Source of the DNA: Lycocorax pyrrhopterus obiensis
Lineage: Eukaryota; Chordata; Aves; Passeriformes; Paradisaeidae
Reading direction: 5' to 3'
Length of the DNA: 64,000 bases
NCBI GenBank assembly: GCA_014706295.1
Contig: JACSVZ010000008.1
Coordinates: 1,302,001 to 1,366,000, forward strand
In this document: one piece after another, positions 1 to 13,757 of the stretch
How positions within the stretch are numbered: position 1 is the first letter of the stretch
Layout: every line of letters begins with the position of its first letter
Program-made: the position numbers and the translations under genes
The notes under the pieces: generated by a model
The model's input: the letters and a program-made list of their open reading frames with translations, nothing else
What the model was told of the DNA's origin: nothing
Database searches by the model: none

Positions 1-641
1 GGGGGGTCTAAATATCAACTGAGAGTGTTAATTTAGAAAATATTTGTGTTTCCTGGTGATGTATAAGTGCACATTGCTGGGGTGACACAAGGGATGAAGG
101 TATGTATGAAGTTGAGATGCCAGCACTGATAAGCTGGGACACGAATTTAGCAAGGACTATTCCACAAAACAAGGCAAAAAAAGATTAAACTGCTGTAAGA
201 ACGGGAGAAGAGCAAAACTTATTTGCTGAATACAGCCCTTGCTAGCAAAGCTGGGAAACCACCAAAACCAACACCAGAAAAAAGAAGGAAAAGAAAATTT
301 TAACACCAGACTTCTTACCGCAGTTTAGCTCGTGTAGCATATTCCCCGTTGGAAATTCCTCTGTCTCGCTGACGTGCTAAGAACAGATTTAGGCTCTGAG
401 GATAATTCATCTGGGCACAAGCTGGCACCAGCACAGCCAGAAGAAAAACGGGCAGGCCACAAACGCTTCCAGTTTAATTATTGTATTCCTTGCCACAGGA
501 CAACCTTCAAGTCACAGCCAATGTCAGGCTGGGATAAAATGGGTCCAGGGTGATGTTCGTGCAAAGCTGCCAAAACACGGGCCGGAGGACAGGCTCTGCT
601 TTTATTTGTTCATCTTCATTTGGGTTTTCTTCCTCTTGCAG
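1..641. other. unique intron sequence upstream of first exon
   Basis: This is A+T-rich sequence with no ORF, repeat or RNA gene that I recognise. The last 40 bases (about 600-641) form the T-rich polypyrimidine tract and AG acceptor of the first exon. Confidence 0.6.
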
Positions 642-719
642 ACTCACTATGAGAGTGGAGAGTACATTATCCGCCAAGGGGCTCGAGGGGACACCTTCTT
701 CATAATCAGCAAAGGAAAG
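642..719 (+). CDS. PRKG1: PRKG1 internal exon, start of CNB-B cGMP-binding domain
   Basis: This 78-bp exon encodes 26 residues in phase 0, beginning [20 protein letters not shown] and ending IISKGK. The acceptor is a pyrimidine-rich run ending in TTGCAG (641) and the donor is GTGAGT from 720. The residues are the first beta strands of the second cyclic-nucleotide-binding domain of cGMP-dependent protein kinase 1, a cytosolic Ser/Thr kinase that carries nitric oxide and natriuretic peptide signals, for example in smooth muscle and neurons. The G-x-Y-I-I-R-Q-G pattern is typical of CNB domains in the PKA/PKG family. PRKG2 differs here and in the next exons, so PRKG1 is the better call. The exon fits roughly residues 255-280 of the human beta isoform, counted from memory of the known contact residues. 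The start codon and the isoform-specific leucine zipper exons lie outside the window. Confidence 0.95.
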
Positions 720-1651
720 GTGAGTTCACACCCTCCCAGGGCAAGGCGCTCCCCAAAGCCCGCTCCAGCCTCTCCCCCTCCCCTCCTGGGGCCCCAATGT
801 GGCAGCACCTGACATTTAATTAAACTCCTTGGCTGGCTCAGGAGGGAGGAGTGGCCCGAAGGGCTGGAAGTGCAATTCCCTGCTGGTTTGCACGTGTGCT
901 CAAAGGGAACACTTTGGGGTGCAAAATGTTGTTGAGTCTCTGGCTAAATGACCACAAAAACCTCAATTTTTTTGAAGTAAACCCTACAATACTCCGTGAG
1001 TTCTTTGCTAAGCATCCCCCTTCCAAGGCTGGCTTCCAGGCTGCATTCCCATGGCTCTCTCTTCCCAGCTTCTCCTAACTCAGTAATAGGAAGGCAGGGA
1101 TGTCTGGGCTCTCTCCATGGGGGAAAAAAAGGTCTAAATTTCTCTTCCACTGTTTCCACTGACAGGGAAAATATTTTTGACCTCTTTTCCCATAAAATCC
1201 TGATGGGATTTTATAGACCAAGCTTTTTCCTTCCATTCAACAATTATTGATAAATTTTTTAGCCTGCCTAATACACTTGAGAGACACCTGGCTTCCTTCC
1301 ACATAGCAGGATGGAGATTTTGGAGGGAATACACAGTGATTTCCAGCTGCCAACTCATTTTCCACCATTGTCTTCCACTTTCTGGGAGCCAGTCTTCATT
1401 GGAAGGGAAAAAATGGTCTTTTTCATATCGATAAAAATTGCATGGAGAAGTTTTTGAAATGAAGTTAATCAGCCTGCAGAAATCCAGGTTCGTTGGTTTG
1501 GTGCCCTTTCACTTCCCTTCACTCAGAAATAATATTCCCTCTTTTCCCAGAGTATGGACAATCTGCCTCCCACATTCAGTGTTTGGAGCCGTGTTGGCCA
1601 GGGAGGCTTTTGCCCCACTTGGTCAGGTGGGTCCCATCCCTTCCCAGCAGC

Positions 1652-2115
1652 CACAGAATCCTGGAATGGTTTGGGTGGGAAGGGACCTTAAAGCCCATCC
1701 AGTCCCACACAGGGACACCTTCCACTGTCCCAGGCTGCTCCAAGCCCCAGTGTCCAGCCTGGCCTTGGGCACTGCCAGGGATCCAGGGGCAGCCACAGCT
1801 TCTCTGGGCACCCTGTGCCAGGGCCTACCCACCCTCCCAGGGAACAATTCCTTCCCAAGATCCCATCCATCCCTGCCCTCTGGCACTGGGAAGCCATTCC
1901 CTGTGTCCTGGCCCTCCATCCCTTGTCCCCAGTCCCTCTGCAGCTCTCCTGGAGCCCCTTTAGGCCCTGGAAGGGGCTCTGAGCTCTTCCTGGATCCTTC
2001 TCTTCTCCAGGTGAGCACCCCCAGCTCTCCCAGGCTGGCTCCAGAGCAGAGGGGCTCCAGCCCGGGAGCAGCTCCGTGGCCTCCTCTGGACTCATTCCAA
2101 CATGTCCTCAATCTC
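1652..2115 (-). mobile_element. CR1 LINE fragment, 5' truncated
   Basis: Read on the - strand, this ends with the CR1 3' tail (CCTTCCCACCCAAACCATTCC, then an ATTCTGTG-type end). The + strand shows the reverse, from CACAGAATCCTGG at 1652 on. The 3' untranslated region and the end of the second ORF are present, and the 5' part is missing, as is usual for CR1. Long open frames across it on both strands are by-products of its GC-rich, stop-poor sequence and are not genes. The right boundary is approximate. Confidence 0.85.
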
Positions 2116-2818
2116 CAAAGAAATGTGAAAAGCAAATCCCAGTTACTGAGCTGCAGCCCCTACCCCTCACCCAGAGGATGGAGAAGACCTCCCATGGCCT
2201 TGGCCGTTGCTGCAGAGCCCTGGACTCCTCCTGGAGCAGCTCCCTGGCTTTGTCCCTGGCCTCTGCTCCTTTATCTTGCTGTGACAGCTGCTGGCCAGAC
2301 AAAGGGAGCTAAAATAAAACAAGGCATGGGGACTTGCTGAGAAATTCCCAGACTGTCAGCTGGAGCCTGATGGCTTGACAGAAATTCCCACAGGGATAGT
2401 TCAGTCCTGCCCAGTTTTCTCTTCCAAGCTTATTGCTTTGGAACAGGGACACCAGCGGCTGATGGATGGATGGGCTTGGAGAGGGTTTCATTTTAGTGCC
2501 TGATTTAGGACAGCGGGTGGGTGTAATAATTAATCCATGCTAAGGATGCAGCCGGATGGAGCCTCAGCAGTGAAACATGCAATAAATACCAATGAAATAC
2601 AGGAGTTTCGAATCCCTGTGTGCTGCCTGGCACCTGCTGAAGCTGGAGCACATCACCCCCCATGTCCTGTGCTAAAACTTGACCCAGGCAGCTCAGTAAG
2701 GCAGGAAAATGCTGGCAGCAGCTCCTGTTCCTGGGATCACAGCTGCAGTGTCTGCAGTGAGCCTGAGCAGCTCCTTAGGGAATCTCTGCCTTGCCTGTCA
2801 CGTCAGAGTGTCTGGAGT

Positions 2819-3195
2819 GACAGAATCATGGAAAAGTCTGGGTTGGAAGGGACCTTAAAGCCCATCCAGTGCCACCCCTGCCATGGCAGGGACACCTTCC
2901 ACTGTCCCAGGCTGCTCCAAGCCCCAGTGTCCAACCTGGCCTTGGGCACTGCCAGGGATCCAGGGGCAGCCACAGCTTCTCTGGGCACCCTGTGCCAGGG
3001 CCTGCCCACCCTCCCAGGGAACAATTCCTTCCCAATATCCCATCCATCCCTGCCCTCTGGCACTGGGAAGCCATTCCCTGTGTCCTGGCCCTCCAGGCCT
3101 TTCTCCAGAGTCCCTCTCCAACTCTCTTGTACCTTTAGGCACTGGAATTCTGCTCTAAAGTCTCCCTGGAGCCTTCTCTTCTCCAGGCTGTTGTG
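2819..3195 (-). mobile_element. CR1 LINE fragment
   Basis: Same subfamily as the copy at 1652 and very close in sequence over about 300 bp. It starts with the reverse of the CR1 tail (ACAGAATCATGG) and runs to TTCTCTTCTCCAGGCTG. The two copies are about 700 bp apart in the same orientation. Confidence 0.85.
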
Positions 3196-5629
<2,434 letters not shown>

Positions 5630-5764
5630 CACAATCCTGCATCCCTGGAAGTGCCCAAGGCCAGGCTGGACAGGGCTTGGAGCAGCCTGGGATAGTGGGA
5701 GGTGTCCCTGCCCATGGCACTGGATGAACTTTAGGGTCCCTTCCAACCCAAACCATTCCATGAT
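5630..5764 (+). mobile_element. CR1 LINE 3' end, short
   Basis: About 135 bp of CR1 3' end, from CTGGAAGTGCCCAAGGCCAG to TCCAACCCAAACCATTCCAT, followed by a poly-T run (about 5766-5776) and then unique sequence. Confidence 0.85.
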
Positions 5765-6100
5765 CTTTTTTTTTTGCTAGAGAGGTGGAATTCCTCCAGA
5801 ACCATCCCTCCAGTTTGCTGCTAATCACAGGAGTCTGACAGGGAGATTTAAATGGAATAATGGGAAAATATAGTAATGTAAACATTTGGCAGCTCAATAA
5901 ATTGCTAATTGATGAGTGTCTGTCAGGATTGAGTGAGACATCCCTGCTCAGCCACTTGGGAAACCTTTAGGATGATTCCACTGCTGTAAAATCCAGCTAT
6001 GGCTGAGAGCTGGAGATAAAACGGAATTTTTACTCTATTTTCTTTCCTTTTTTATCTTTGATTAATTTTTTAAAACTTTACCAGGGCCCTTAGCAACACT

Positions 6101-6163
6101 TGGAATCCCAGCATGGTTTGGGTTGGAACGGACCTTACAGACCAAGGGACACCTTCCCCTGGA
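6101..6163 (-). mobile_element. CR1 LINE remnant, very short
   Basis: TGGAATCCCAGCATGGTTTG and the following GGTTGGAACGGACCTTA are the reverse of the CR1 tail. Similarity fades after GGGACACCTTCC. Confidence 0.65.
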
Positions 6164-6620
6164 CTTTATCAAATCCTGGGATTCCGTGCGTGTAGAACAA
6201 AACAACAACAAAAAACCGTTTCTTCATTAGGATAGAAAACGATCCTGAAAGGCAGCCCAGCAGGAGCTGGGCTAACAAATCCCTCCCAGCAATATGTCCC
6301 TGAGGGAGCCATCGGGGCTCATGGGCATTATCCCATTTGCCGTGCTCACGGCAGATGGCACCCATCAGTTCCCAGGATCCCGTTTCACAGCGGCAGAACA
6401 AGCCATGAAATGATGATCCACATCCTCTCCCAGTGCCCCTCGTGCCTTCCTGGCTAAATGGAGGCAGCAGATGGGTAATTTGCAGCCTAGCACGACGTAA
6501 TCCAGGCTGCTCCACAGTCAGGTGGTGTTTTCTTCATTGCAAAGAAAACATTTCATAGGGCTGGTGACGAGAACTATTTCTATCAGAATTATTTCTGTTT
6601 CCTTCAGATCAGCACAGGGA

Positions 6621-7595
6621 GATAACTGAGTGCAGCTCAGGTACTGAACTCAGTGATAACTCTGTGTGGATTACTTGAGGGCAGCTCAGGTGCTGAACTC
6701 AGTGATAACTCCGTGTGGATAACTCAGTGTGGATAACTGAGTGTGGCTCGGGTGTTGAACTCAGTGATAACTCAGTGTGGATAACTCAGTGTGGCTCAGG
6801 TACTGAACTCAGTGATAACTCCGTGTGGATAACTGAGTGTGGATAACTCAGTGTGGCTCAGGTGCTGAACTCAGTGATAACTCCGTGTGGATAACTCCGT
6901 GTGGATAACTCAGTGTGGCTCAGGTACTGAACTCAGTGATAACTCAGTGTGGATAACTGAGTGTGGCTCAGGTACTGAACTCAGTGATAACTCAGTGTGG
7001 ATAACTCAGTGTGGATAACTGAGGGCAGCTCAGGTGCTGAACTCAGTGTGGATAACTCAGTGTGGATAACTCAGTGTGGCTCAGGTGCTGAACTCAGTGA
7101 TAACTCAGTGATAACTCAGTGTGGATAACTCATTGTGGATAACTCAGTGTGACTCAGGTGCTGAACTCAGTGATAACTCTGTGTGGATAACTTGAGGGCA
7201 GCTCAGGTGCTGAACTCAGTGATAACTCAGTGTGGCTCAGGTGCTGAACTCAGTGATAACTCAGTGGATAACTCAGTGATAACTCAGTGTGGATAACTCA
7301 TTGTGGATAACTCAGTGTGACTCAGGTGCTGAACTCAGTGATAACTCTGTGTGGATAACTGAGTGTGGATAACTCAGTGTGGCTCAGGTGCTGAACTCAG
7401 TGATAACTCTGTGTGGATAACTGAGTGTGGATAACTGAGGGCAGCTCAGGTACTGAACTCAGTGATAACTGAGTGTGGATAACTCAGTGTGGATAACTCA
7501 TTGTGGATAACTCAGTGTGGCCCAGGTGCTGAACTCAGTGATAACTCAGTGTGGATAACTCAGTGGGGACAACTCAGTGTGGCTCAGGTACTAAA
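6621..7595. repeat. 975-bp minisatellite built on GTGTGGATAACTCA
   Basis: Dozens of short units related to GTGTGGATAACTCA (14 bases) and GTGATAACTCA alternate with a spacer of the type GCTCAGGTGCTGAACTCA. The spacer recurs every 40-70 bp, giving an irregular higher-order pattern. Variants (ACTCA/ACTGA/ACTCC; GTGCTGA/GTACTGA) are shared between distant units, which suggests repeated block duplication. Open frames through it encode repeated DNSVWITQ-like peptides, but I see no start context or conservation to support a protein. Confidence 0.93.
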
Positions 7596-7821
7596 ACTGG
7601 CTGAGAAACCAGGGGGTGCTGCCTTGCTGGCCTCACACAGCTGGATCTTGCTCCAGAACATCTGGAGCACGACACAGCCCCTTCCAGAGGGGATGTTTTG
7701 GGAGCAGCCATCCATCCCATTGGATGGAAAACGTGGTTTTGACTGTGGCGGGGAGCCTTGGGACAGAAAGTGATGGGGGAAGAAAAGAGGATGGAGAGCA
7801 AATCTTTAGGAAAATGAAGGT

Positions 7822-7926
7822 TCTGAGCAACCTGGGATAGTGGAGGGTGTCCCTGCTCAAGGCAGGGGGTGGAATGGGATAGGCTTTAAGGCCCCTTCCA
7901 ACCCAAACCAGTCTGGGATTCTGTGA
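7822..7926 (+). mobile_element. CR1 LINE 3' end, short
   Basis: Runs from GAGCAACCTGGGATAGTGGA to CCTTCCAACCCAAACC and ends TCTGGGATTCTGTGA. About 105 bp, strongly 5' truncated. Confidence 0.8.
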
Positions 7927-8595
7927 ATGGCTCCTTCCTGCTGCATATTCCATCAAATATTGGATTAGCACAGGGCTGTGCTTTGGGTTTGGGTTTGGGT
8001 GGTGTTTGGCTGTGGGTTTCACCCGGTTTTGGGATCCAGGAGGAGCTCCGGGCCCAGAGCAGGGGCACAGGGCAGGGGGCTGATGTTTGGAGAGGTGGTG
8101 ATGGAACAGGAGAGGGAGGGGTTTGATGGAAATATTCATAGTTTGGTTCATAAGGCTTTGACCAAACTGGCCAAGTCTGGAGGTCCAGCTGGGATTTTAT
8201 GGTGAGTGCTTTGCTTTTTAAAAAAGGGGTCCCTAAACACTCCTGGGCAGTGGCAACAGAGGAAGGATTCGGGTGGGTAGCCCAAGCTGAAGCTGAGACA
8301 GGGCCTCCACAACATCTGTGTGTGCACTGGATGTGCTGATGTATAAATGTAAATGTGAGGGGTGTGTCCTACTGAGAAAAGCAATGGGAATATGGATGAC
8401 TTAAACCTACAGAGACAGCACAGAGTTGTAACAAACATATTCCATGTGATAGCATGAAAACAGCAGCTGGTTTAAGGCTGTTTTGTTGGATTTCTAGGAG
8501 GAGATTTCTAATGCTGTTTTATTCTGAAAACAGCTGAGTTTGCTCATTTGCCAATGTGGGCTGTCCTGGAAAATACTGAAGTTATTTGCTCTGCG

Positions 8596-9293
8596 GGGAA
8601 GGACCTGGGGGCCACCGAGCTGTCCCTGAGCCAGCAGAGTGTCCTGGGGGTCCTGGGGGCCACCGAGCTGTCCCTGAGCCAGCAGAGGGTCCTGGGGCCA
8701 AGGAGGCCAAGGGGATCCTGGGGCAGCAGGAAGAGCATTCCCAGCAGGGCAGGGAGGGATCCTGCCCCTCTGGGCAGCCCTGGAGGCACCTCTGGAGTGC
8801 CGTGTCCAGCTCTGGATCCTCAGCACAGCAGGGCCAGGGAGCTCCTGGAGCGGGGCCGGCGGAGGCTGCGCAGCTGAGGAAGGGCCTGGAGCATCTCGGT
8901 GCCCAGGAAAGGCTGAGGGAGCTGGGGCTGCTCAGCCTCGAGAGGAGCCCCAGCTGAGAGGGGCCCTCAGCCCTGGCTGGCCCTGGCTGCAGGGAGGGCT
9001 CAGGGCAGGGCCCAGGCTCTGCTCCGGGGGCCCAGCAATGGCACCAGAGCCACGGGCAGGGCCTGAGCCCAGCAATTGCCCTGCACAGGAGGCACAACTT
9101 CTGCCCTGGCCAGTGCCCAGCCCTGAGCAGATTGGCCAGAGAGGCTCTGGGCTCTCCTCCCTGGGGCTGTTCCAGAGCTGTGTGCACACAGTGCTGTGCC
9201 CTGGGCTCTGGGATGGCCCTGCTGCAGCAGGGAGGTGCCACCAGGTGCCCGCTGTGCTCCCTTCAGCCTGAGCCGTCCTTTGACTGCTGTGAA
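8596..9293 (+). mobile_element. CR1 LINE fragment, about 700 bp, with internal 48-bp duplication
   Basis: Reads through the CR1 3' region on the + strand: AAGGACCTGGGGG, then the CTGAGCCAGCAGAG segment, TGGAGCGG, GAGGCTGAG-type segments, then CCAGAGAGG, CTGCAGCAGGGAGGTGCCA and a CCTTCAGCCTGAG tail. A 48-bp block starting at 8604 is repeated at 8652. Its 3' end belongs to a different subfamily from the copies ending in CCCAAACCATTC, and matches those at 34352 and 61254. Open frames in it are not genes. Confidence 0.8.
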
Positions 9294-10479
9294 TTATTTT
9301 AAGGCATGGCACATGGAAAAGGTGTGGGAATTTGGGAAGCTGTCCCTCCAGCAGGGTCATGGCAGGCCAGCTCATGGATGGAACTGCTGGAGGAAGCTCC
9401 TGTTTGACACCGAGAGCCCCGGGCAAAGAGTGCTCTCTGTTCATCCTGCTTCTCATAAAGACTAAAATACACATTTTTTTGATTGATTCTTTGCAAAATG
9501 TGTTTGTGGTGTGTAGGGGGAAGAAGGAATTGTGGTCTTTGGGTTGTGCAGGAGGTGCTGTGCCCTGGTGACCCCCGCAGTGCTATTTGAGCTGTTGGGA
9601 CCGATTTATATCTGATTTTTTGTTGCATTCTCGATGGTCTGAAAATGAGAATTGTGGTAGCTGTCCCTCATGGGACAACATAACTACTTCCAAGAAAATT
9701 TGTGCTATTTCCCATTCACATCTCCACCTCTGGTAGTTATTTTCCCTAAGTTACCGTAATCAGCTCTCCTCTAGCTGCCCCACATCCCTGGGGCATGGTT
9801 TGTGCCGTGCTGATTTCCTGGAACAGTAAAACCATATCCATGGCTATGGGTAGGAGTGTCAGGGGTCAATCTCTGTGCTGACCATTCCAGAAACCTGATA
9901 CCGTATTTCCCACCTGGAATAGTGGGAGTTGCCGTGATGGATGTTGACATCAGCGACCAGAAAAGCGTGGGAATGCACATGGGAATATTAAATCAGGAAT
10001 ATTCCAGTCAGGACTGCAGCTGGTGCTGTCAGAGCTCTGCTAAGTCAGAAATTAATGTCGGAGCCGAATTTAATGCCAAAAGCTTTTTAAGAGGCTGTGA
10101 AGGAGACATCAATAATAGCAGGACTTTGTTTCTTTTTCTTATAGAGGGTTTCTTCTTGAGTCAGGCTCCAGAATTAATTGGTTTTTATTAAATCTCTATT
10201 AACTCTGCAAGAGGTGCTGGGATCACCCCACTCCTGCTCCTCTTCTCCCTGCTCTAATTCCCACCTTCCTTCTGTGTCCTTCAGTGATGCCACTGCTGGA
10301 CTGACCTGACCTTTCCATTGCTCCTTTTCCCAGGGAATAACTGAAACACTCAGTGTTCCTTTGAACACCTCAGAACCAAAACCTGGAAGCCTTTGGGGCG
10401 CCCCACCTTGCGGCCCTGCTCTCTCCTGTCTTGCCTTCTCCAGCTGTTTTCAGGTTTCTTGGCTGTCCTGGAAAGGAGT
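9294..10479. other. unique intron sequence
   Basis: No gene or repeat family is recognised. Confidence 0.45.
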
Positions 10480-10659
10480 CCTTTTCCTTTTCCTTTTCCT
10501 TTTCCTTTTCCTTTTCCTTTTCCTTTTCCTTTTCCTTTTCCTTTTCCTTTTCCTTTTCCTTTTCCTTTTCCTTTTCCTTTTCCTTTTCCTTTTCCTTTTC
10601 CTTCCCCTTTTCCTTCCCCTTTTCCTTCCCCTTTTCCTTCCCCTTCCCTTCCCCTCTGC
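10480..10659. repeat. CTTTTC hexamer microsatellite and compound pyrimidine tract
   Basis: About 20 perfect CTTTTC hexamers (10480 to about 10603) pass into a 12-base unit, CCCCTTTTCCTT, and then CCCTTCC runs. The + strand is virtually pure pyrimidine for about 175 bases. Mirror-symmetric Pu/Py tracts like this can form triplex (H-DNA) in vitro. The tract is followed at once by CTGCAG, so it resembles an oversized splice acceptor. The FPFPF and KEKEK open frames on the two strands are artefacts of the repeat. Confidence 0.97.
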
Positions 10660-10661
10660 AG

Positions 10662-12243
10662 CTTTTATGGGCTGAATCCTTTTCCAATGTCCTTGGACTG
10701 AACTTCCCAGGAATAATGAGGGTTATATTCCATTTTCATGGGACACCTTCCTTGCCATCCCGTGCTCCCACTAAAACCTTCCCCCGTGTCCCTCTGAACC
10801 TTGTTGTCCTGAATTTTCCAGGGAAAGGAGAGTGGAATGGAGGACAGGAAATATTTATCCTTCTGGGACACAGAGGCAGGCGCACAAGTGTAGGTGTGGC
10901 AGGAATTTCATCTCAGGGTGACACTTCCAGAGAGATTTATATGAATAAAAGGTATTTTTATCCTACAGGAAAATACCATTTTAATTCCTATTTCTCCAGG
11001 GAGAGCCTCAGCTCATTCTGTTGCACTCCATGTGTTTGGGGAACGGGCATCCAACCACCAAAAAGTGTTGGGAAAGGGCCTGGGAAGCAGCAAAGTTCTG
11101 GTGTAGGAAAGCAGATGGAATTTGTGATGGGAAAGGGCTGGAAAAATGGGCTGTGGGGTGGAAGGACACTGAGGGAAGGGTCCCTCCTGGGGTGATTCCT
11201 CTTGGCATGATGCCATTCCTTGGTCACAATGCAGAGACATTCCCTATTTGCATTCCAGACCAGTTTGGAGGAGTAGAAGAGGGAATTAAAAGCAGCGACG
11301 GGGTAGCAATGCAGCCCAGGATAATGCAGGATAATGCACTTTTCCAGCCAGGAGCCCCATGGAGATGGAGGTGCAGCCGTGGTGCAGAGGCCACCATAAA
11401 ACTGAAGCAGTCAAGTGTTGGTAGGCAGCAGAATGAACAAAAACAGCCCAAAGAGAATGAATAAACCCAACCTTCTAACTCTGGTGAGGTGAAAAGCGTT
11501 TTATGCCTCCCCTGTTGCTAAATAATGGGGTTTTTTCCATAAATCCAAGGTGGTTTTGCCCTTTTCCCAACACCTGCACCCTCTGTGTATCCCAGAGACT
11601 GTGGATCCAGCACACAGTCTCCAAGGACCGGCTGGAATTTTTGTCATCCATTATCTCAGCTGCTTTTCACGCTTCTTGCAAGCACTGGGTGATCTCAGAA
11701 GATCTCTCAGCCTTTCTTTCCCTCTCCCTGCCGGGGAGCCAGGCCTGATGGATTTGGATCCATCGCCCTGAGGCGCAGGAAGCTGTTCCAGGCTTTGGGA
11801 AAGCTGTCGGCAATTCCCTGAAACAAAACCCTCCCAGAGGCTTTGGAGGGCGAGAGCTGCAAAGCTGGGACAGCTGCAAGCGAGGGGGCAAAGTGACCCC
11901 GGGCTGGTGCCACCATCTGCTCCCCTCGGGGCTGGAGCTCTTCCTGCAGGGATCCGGCCTCGCCTTGGAGAGGTGGCAGCTGGGCCTGGGAGCTGATGGA
12001 GCCCCTGAGGGCACCCCATGGCAGGAATTCAGTGAAATGGTGGAAAACGTGGCCCTGCCCTGCCCAGGCTGCTGTTGGGGCGGCCTGGCCTCAAAGTCCT
12101 CAGCTCAAGCACAGATGGAGGGGGTTTACGATTGTGGAATTGTGGAATTTCCATCAGGCCTTTTGTGGTTTGTTTAATTCCAATATTCCAAGCGTGATGG
12201 TTTTGCTTCCCTTCCTCCCAAGTCAGGCCCTTCTCCCAGGTAC
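10662..12243. other. unique intron sequence
   Basis: No gene or repeat family is recognised. Several ORFs of 60-150 codons occur on both strands and overlap each other. None has a recognisable domain. Confidence 0.45.
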
Positions 12244-12505
12244 CAAGGGATAGGAGAAGAGGAAAGGGCCAGGGGAGGTTCAGGCTGAACATCAGGAAGA
12301 ATTCCTTTACCAAAAGGGTTGTAAAGCATTGGAACTGAGTGCCCAGGGGAGTGGTGGAATCCCCAAAAAGCACAATCCTGGCACGGCCTGGAAGTGTCCA
12401 AGGCTTGGAGCACCGTGGGATTGTGGAAGGTGTCCCTGCACGTGGCAGGAGGTTGGAACAAGATGAGCTTTAAGGTCCCAACCCAAACCATTCTGGAGTT
12501 CTGTG
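12244..12505 (+). mobile_element. CR1 LINE fragment
   Basis: CCAAGGGATAGGAGAAGAGG, CAGGGGAGGTTCAGGCTGAA, then GGTTGTAAAGCATTGGAAC and a tail AACCCAAACCATTCTGGAGT. This is the standard CR1 3' region order, about 260 bp, with scattered changes. Confidence 0.85.
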
Positions 12506-13112
12506 CTGATTTCCGTGATTCTGGGCCTTCCCTCTCTGCCCGTTTTTTGCCAAAATGTGAAGGAATGAGCTGGAAAGGACCAGCAGGCAGAGCAAAGTGT
12601 GGTGGCTCTCAGGGGATCCTGCTTGGGAGCGCTGCACTGGGACCCCTGAGGCGCAGTTCATTTTCAGCTTTTCCAACAGGGATGAACTGATATTATTGGC
12701 TCTTCCTGCCTAAAATCACAACACAGAATGGATCCTACCAAAGCTCCATCCAACTTGGCACTCCCAGCACCCAGAACCGATTGCTGACCCCCACCCTGAG
12801 CCGGAGCTGGTCAGCTTTAATCATTTATCATCCTTGCTGGGTTCAATACCCTCAAGCAGTTTAAAACCTTCCTCCTCCTGCACTAATTGCCACAGAAGGT
12901 TGGGGCTTTTTGTGGGGCTTGTTTGGGGGTTGTTTTTGGGTGAGCCATCTGCTGCTTGAGGCGCCGCCTCTGAGTTCTCAGATGTGCAGCTGACTCGTTG
13001 ATTTTTAGCCTCTGTTGTCTGAGACCATACATGTGGCAACAAGCCAGGTGAAGCCGATTTTTCTCTACTGTCTTTACATTTTCTGGCATCTTTAGTGACT
13101 TGTGAAGATCTC
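12506..13112. other. unique intron sequence
   Basis: An open frame of 119 codons on the - strand (13180-12821) begins in the CR1 tail and has no recognisable domain, so I do not call it a gene. Confidence 0.4.
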
Positions 13113-13200
13113 TGGGACGTGTCCCTGCCCATGGCAAGGCGGTTGGAAGTGCATGTTCCGTAAAATCCTTTCCAACTCAAACTATTCCGGGATCCTCTGA
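13113..13200 (+). mobile_element. CR1 LINE 3' end, short and degraded
   Basis: GGACGTGTCCCTGCCCATGG followed by TTTCCAACTCAAACTATTCC and GGGATCCTCTGA, a diverged CR1 tail. Confidence 0.7.
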
Positions 13201-13757
13201 ACTCAGCCCTACTTTTTCTTTAATGAGAACCACACTTTTTATAGAAAAAAATGCTGTGTCTTAAAAGCATTGTAATATATTTCCATATGAATATTATGTA
13301 CATAAAGCATTATATTTCTATAATTGTTTGGATCTGGAGCTCAGCACCTGCAGTGTCATTCTGTGTTCTGACAAACAGTTCAGTTCATCATTTGAGGTTT
13401 TTTCCTAATTTTTGTGCAGAGAGCCGGCACCACCTTAGCCAGGCCGGTGCTGCTGACCCTTCCCAAAAATCTGTGAGGTTTTCAGGTTAGCTCCACAAAA
13501 AATTGACACTTCCAGGCTTGGATAGGGTTTCTTCAGGAGCGAAGTGACCCAGCAGGGAGAGGGAATGCACAATTCCTGCCCACCAAGGCTCTGCATGCCG
13601 GGGATCGCTTCACAGCCTCTGGCAGGGCTGAGCTGATGACTCGGGGCTTCGATTTCCCCATTGTCCCACGCCTTGAGTACAAATTCCTGCACTTCCAGGG
13701 CACTCCAGTTGGCAGTGAGGTGCAGGGGCTCGATTTCTCCATTGTCCCACACCTTGA

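Noticed and set aside
1438..2340. 300-codon open frame on the + strand
   Set aside because: Most of it is antisense to a CR1 3' end, which is GC-rich and stop-poor. There is no domain and no splice structure.
7979..8010. Interstitial telomere-like TTTGGG run
   Set aside because: Only about three imperfect units, and the motif is not TTAGGG.
10431..11195. 254-codon frame with a long FSFSF tract and the KEKEK frame on the other strand
   Set aside because: Produced by the CTTTTC hexamer repeat.
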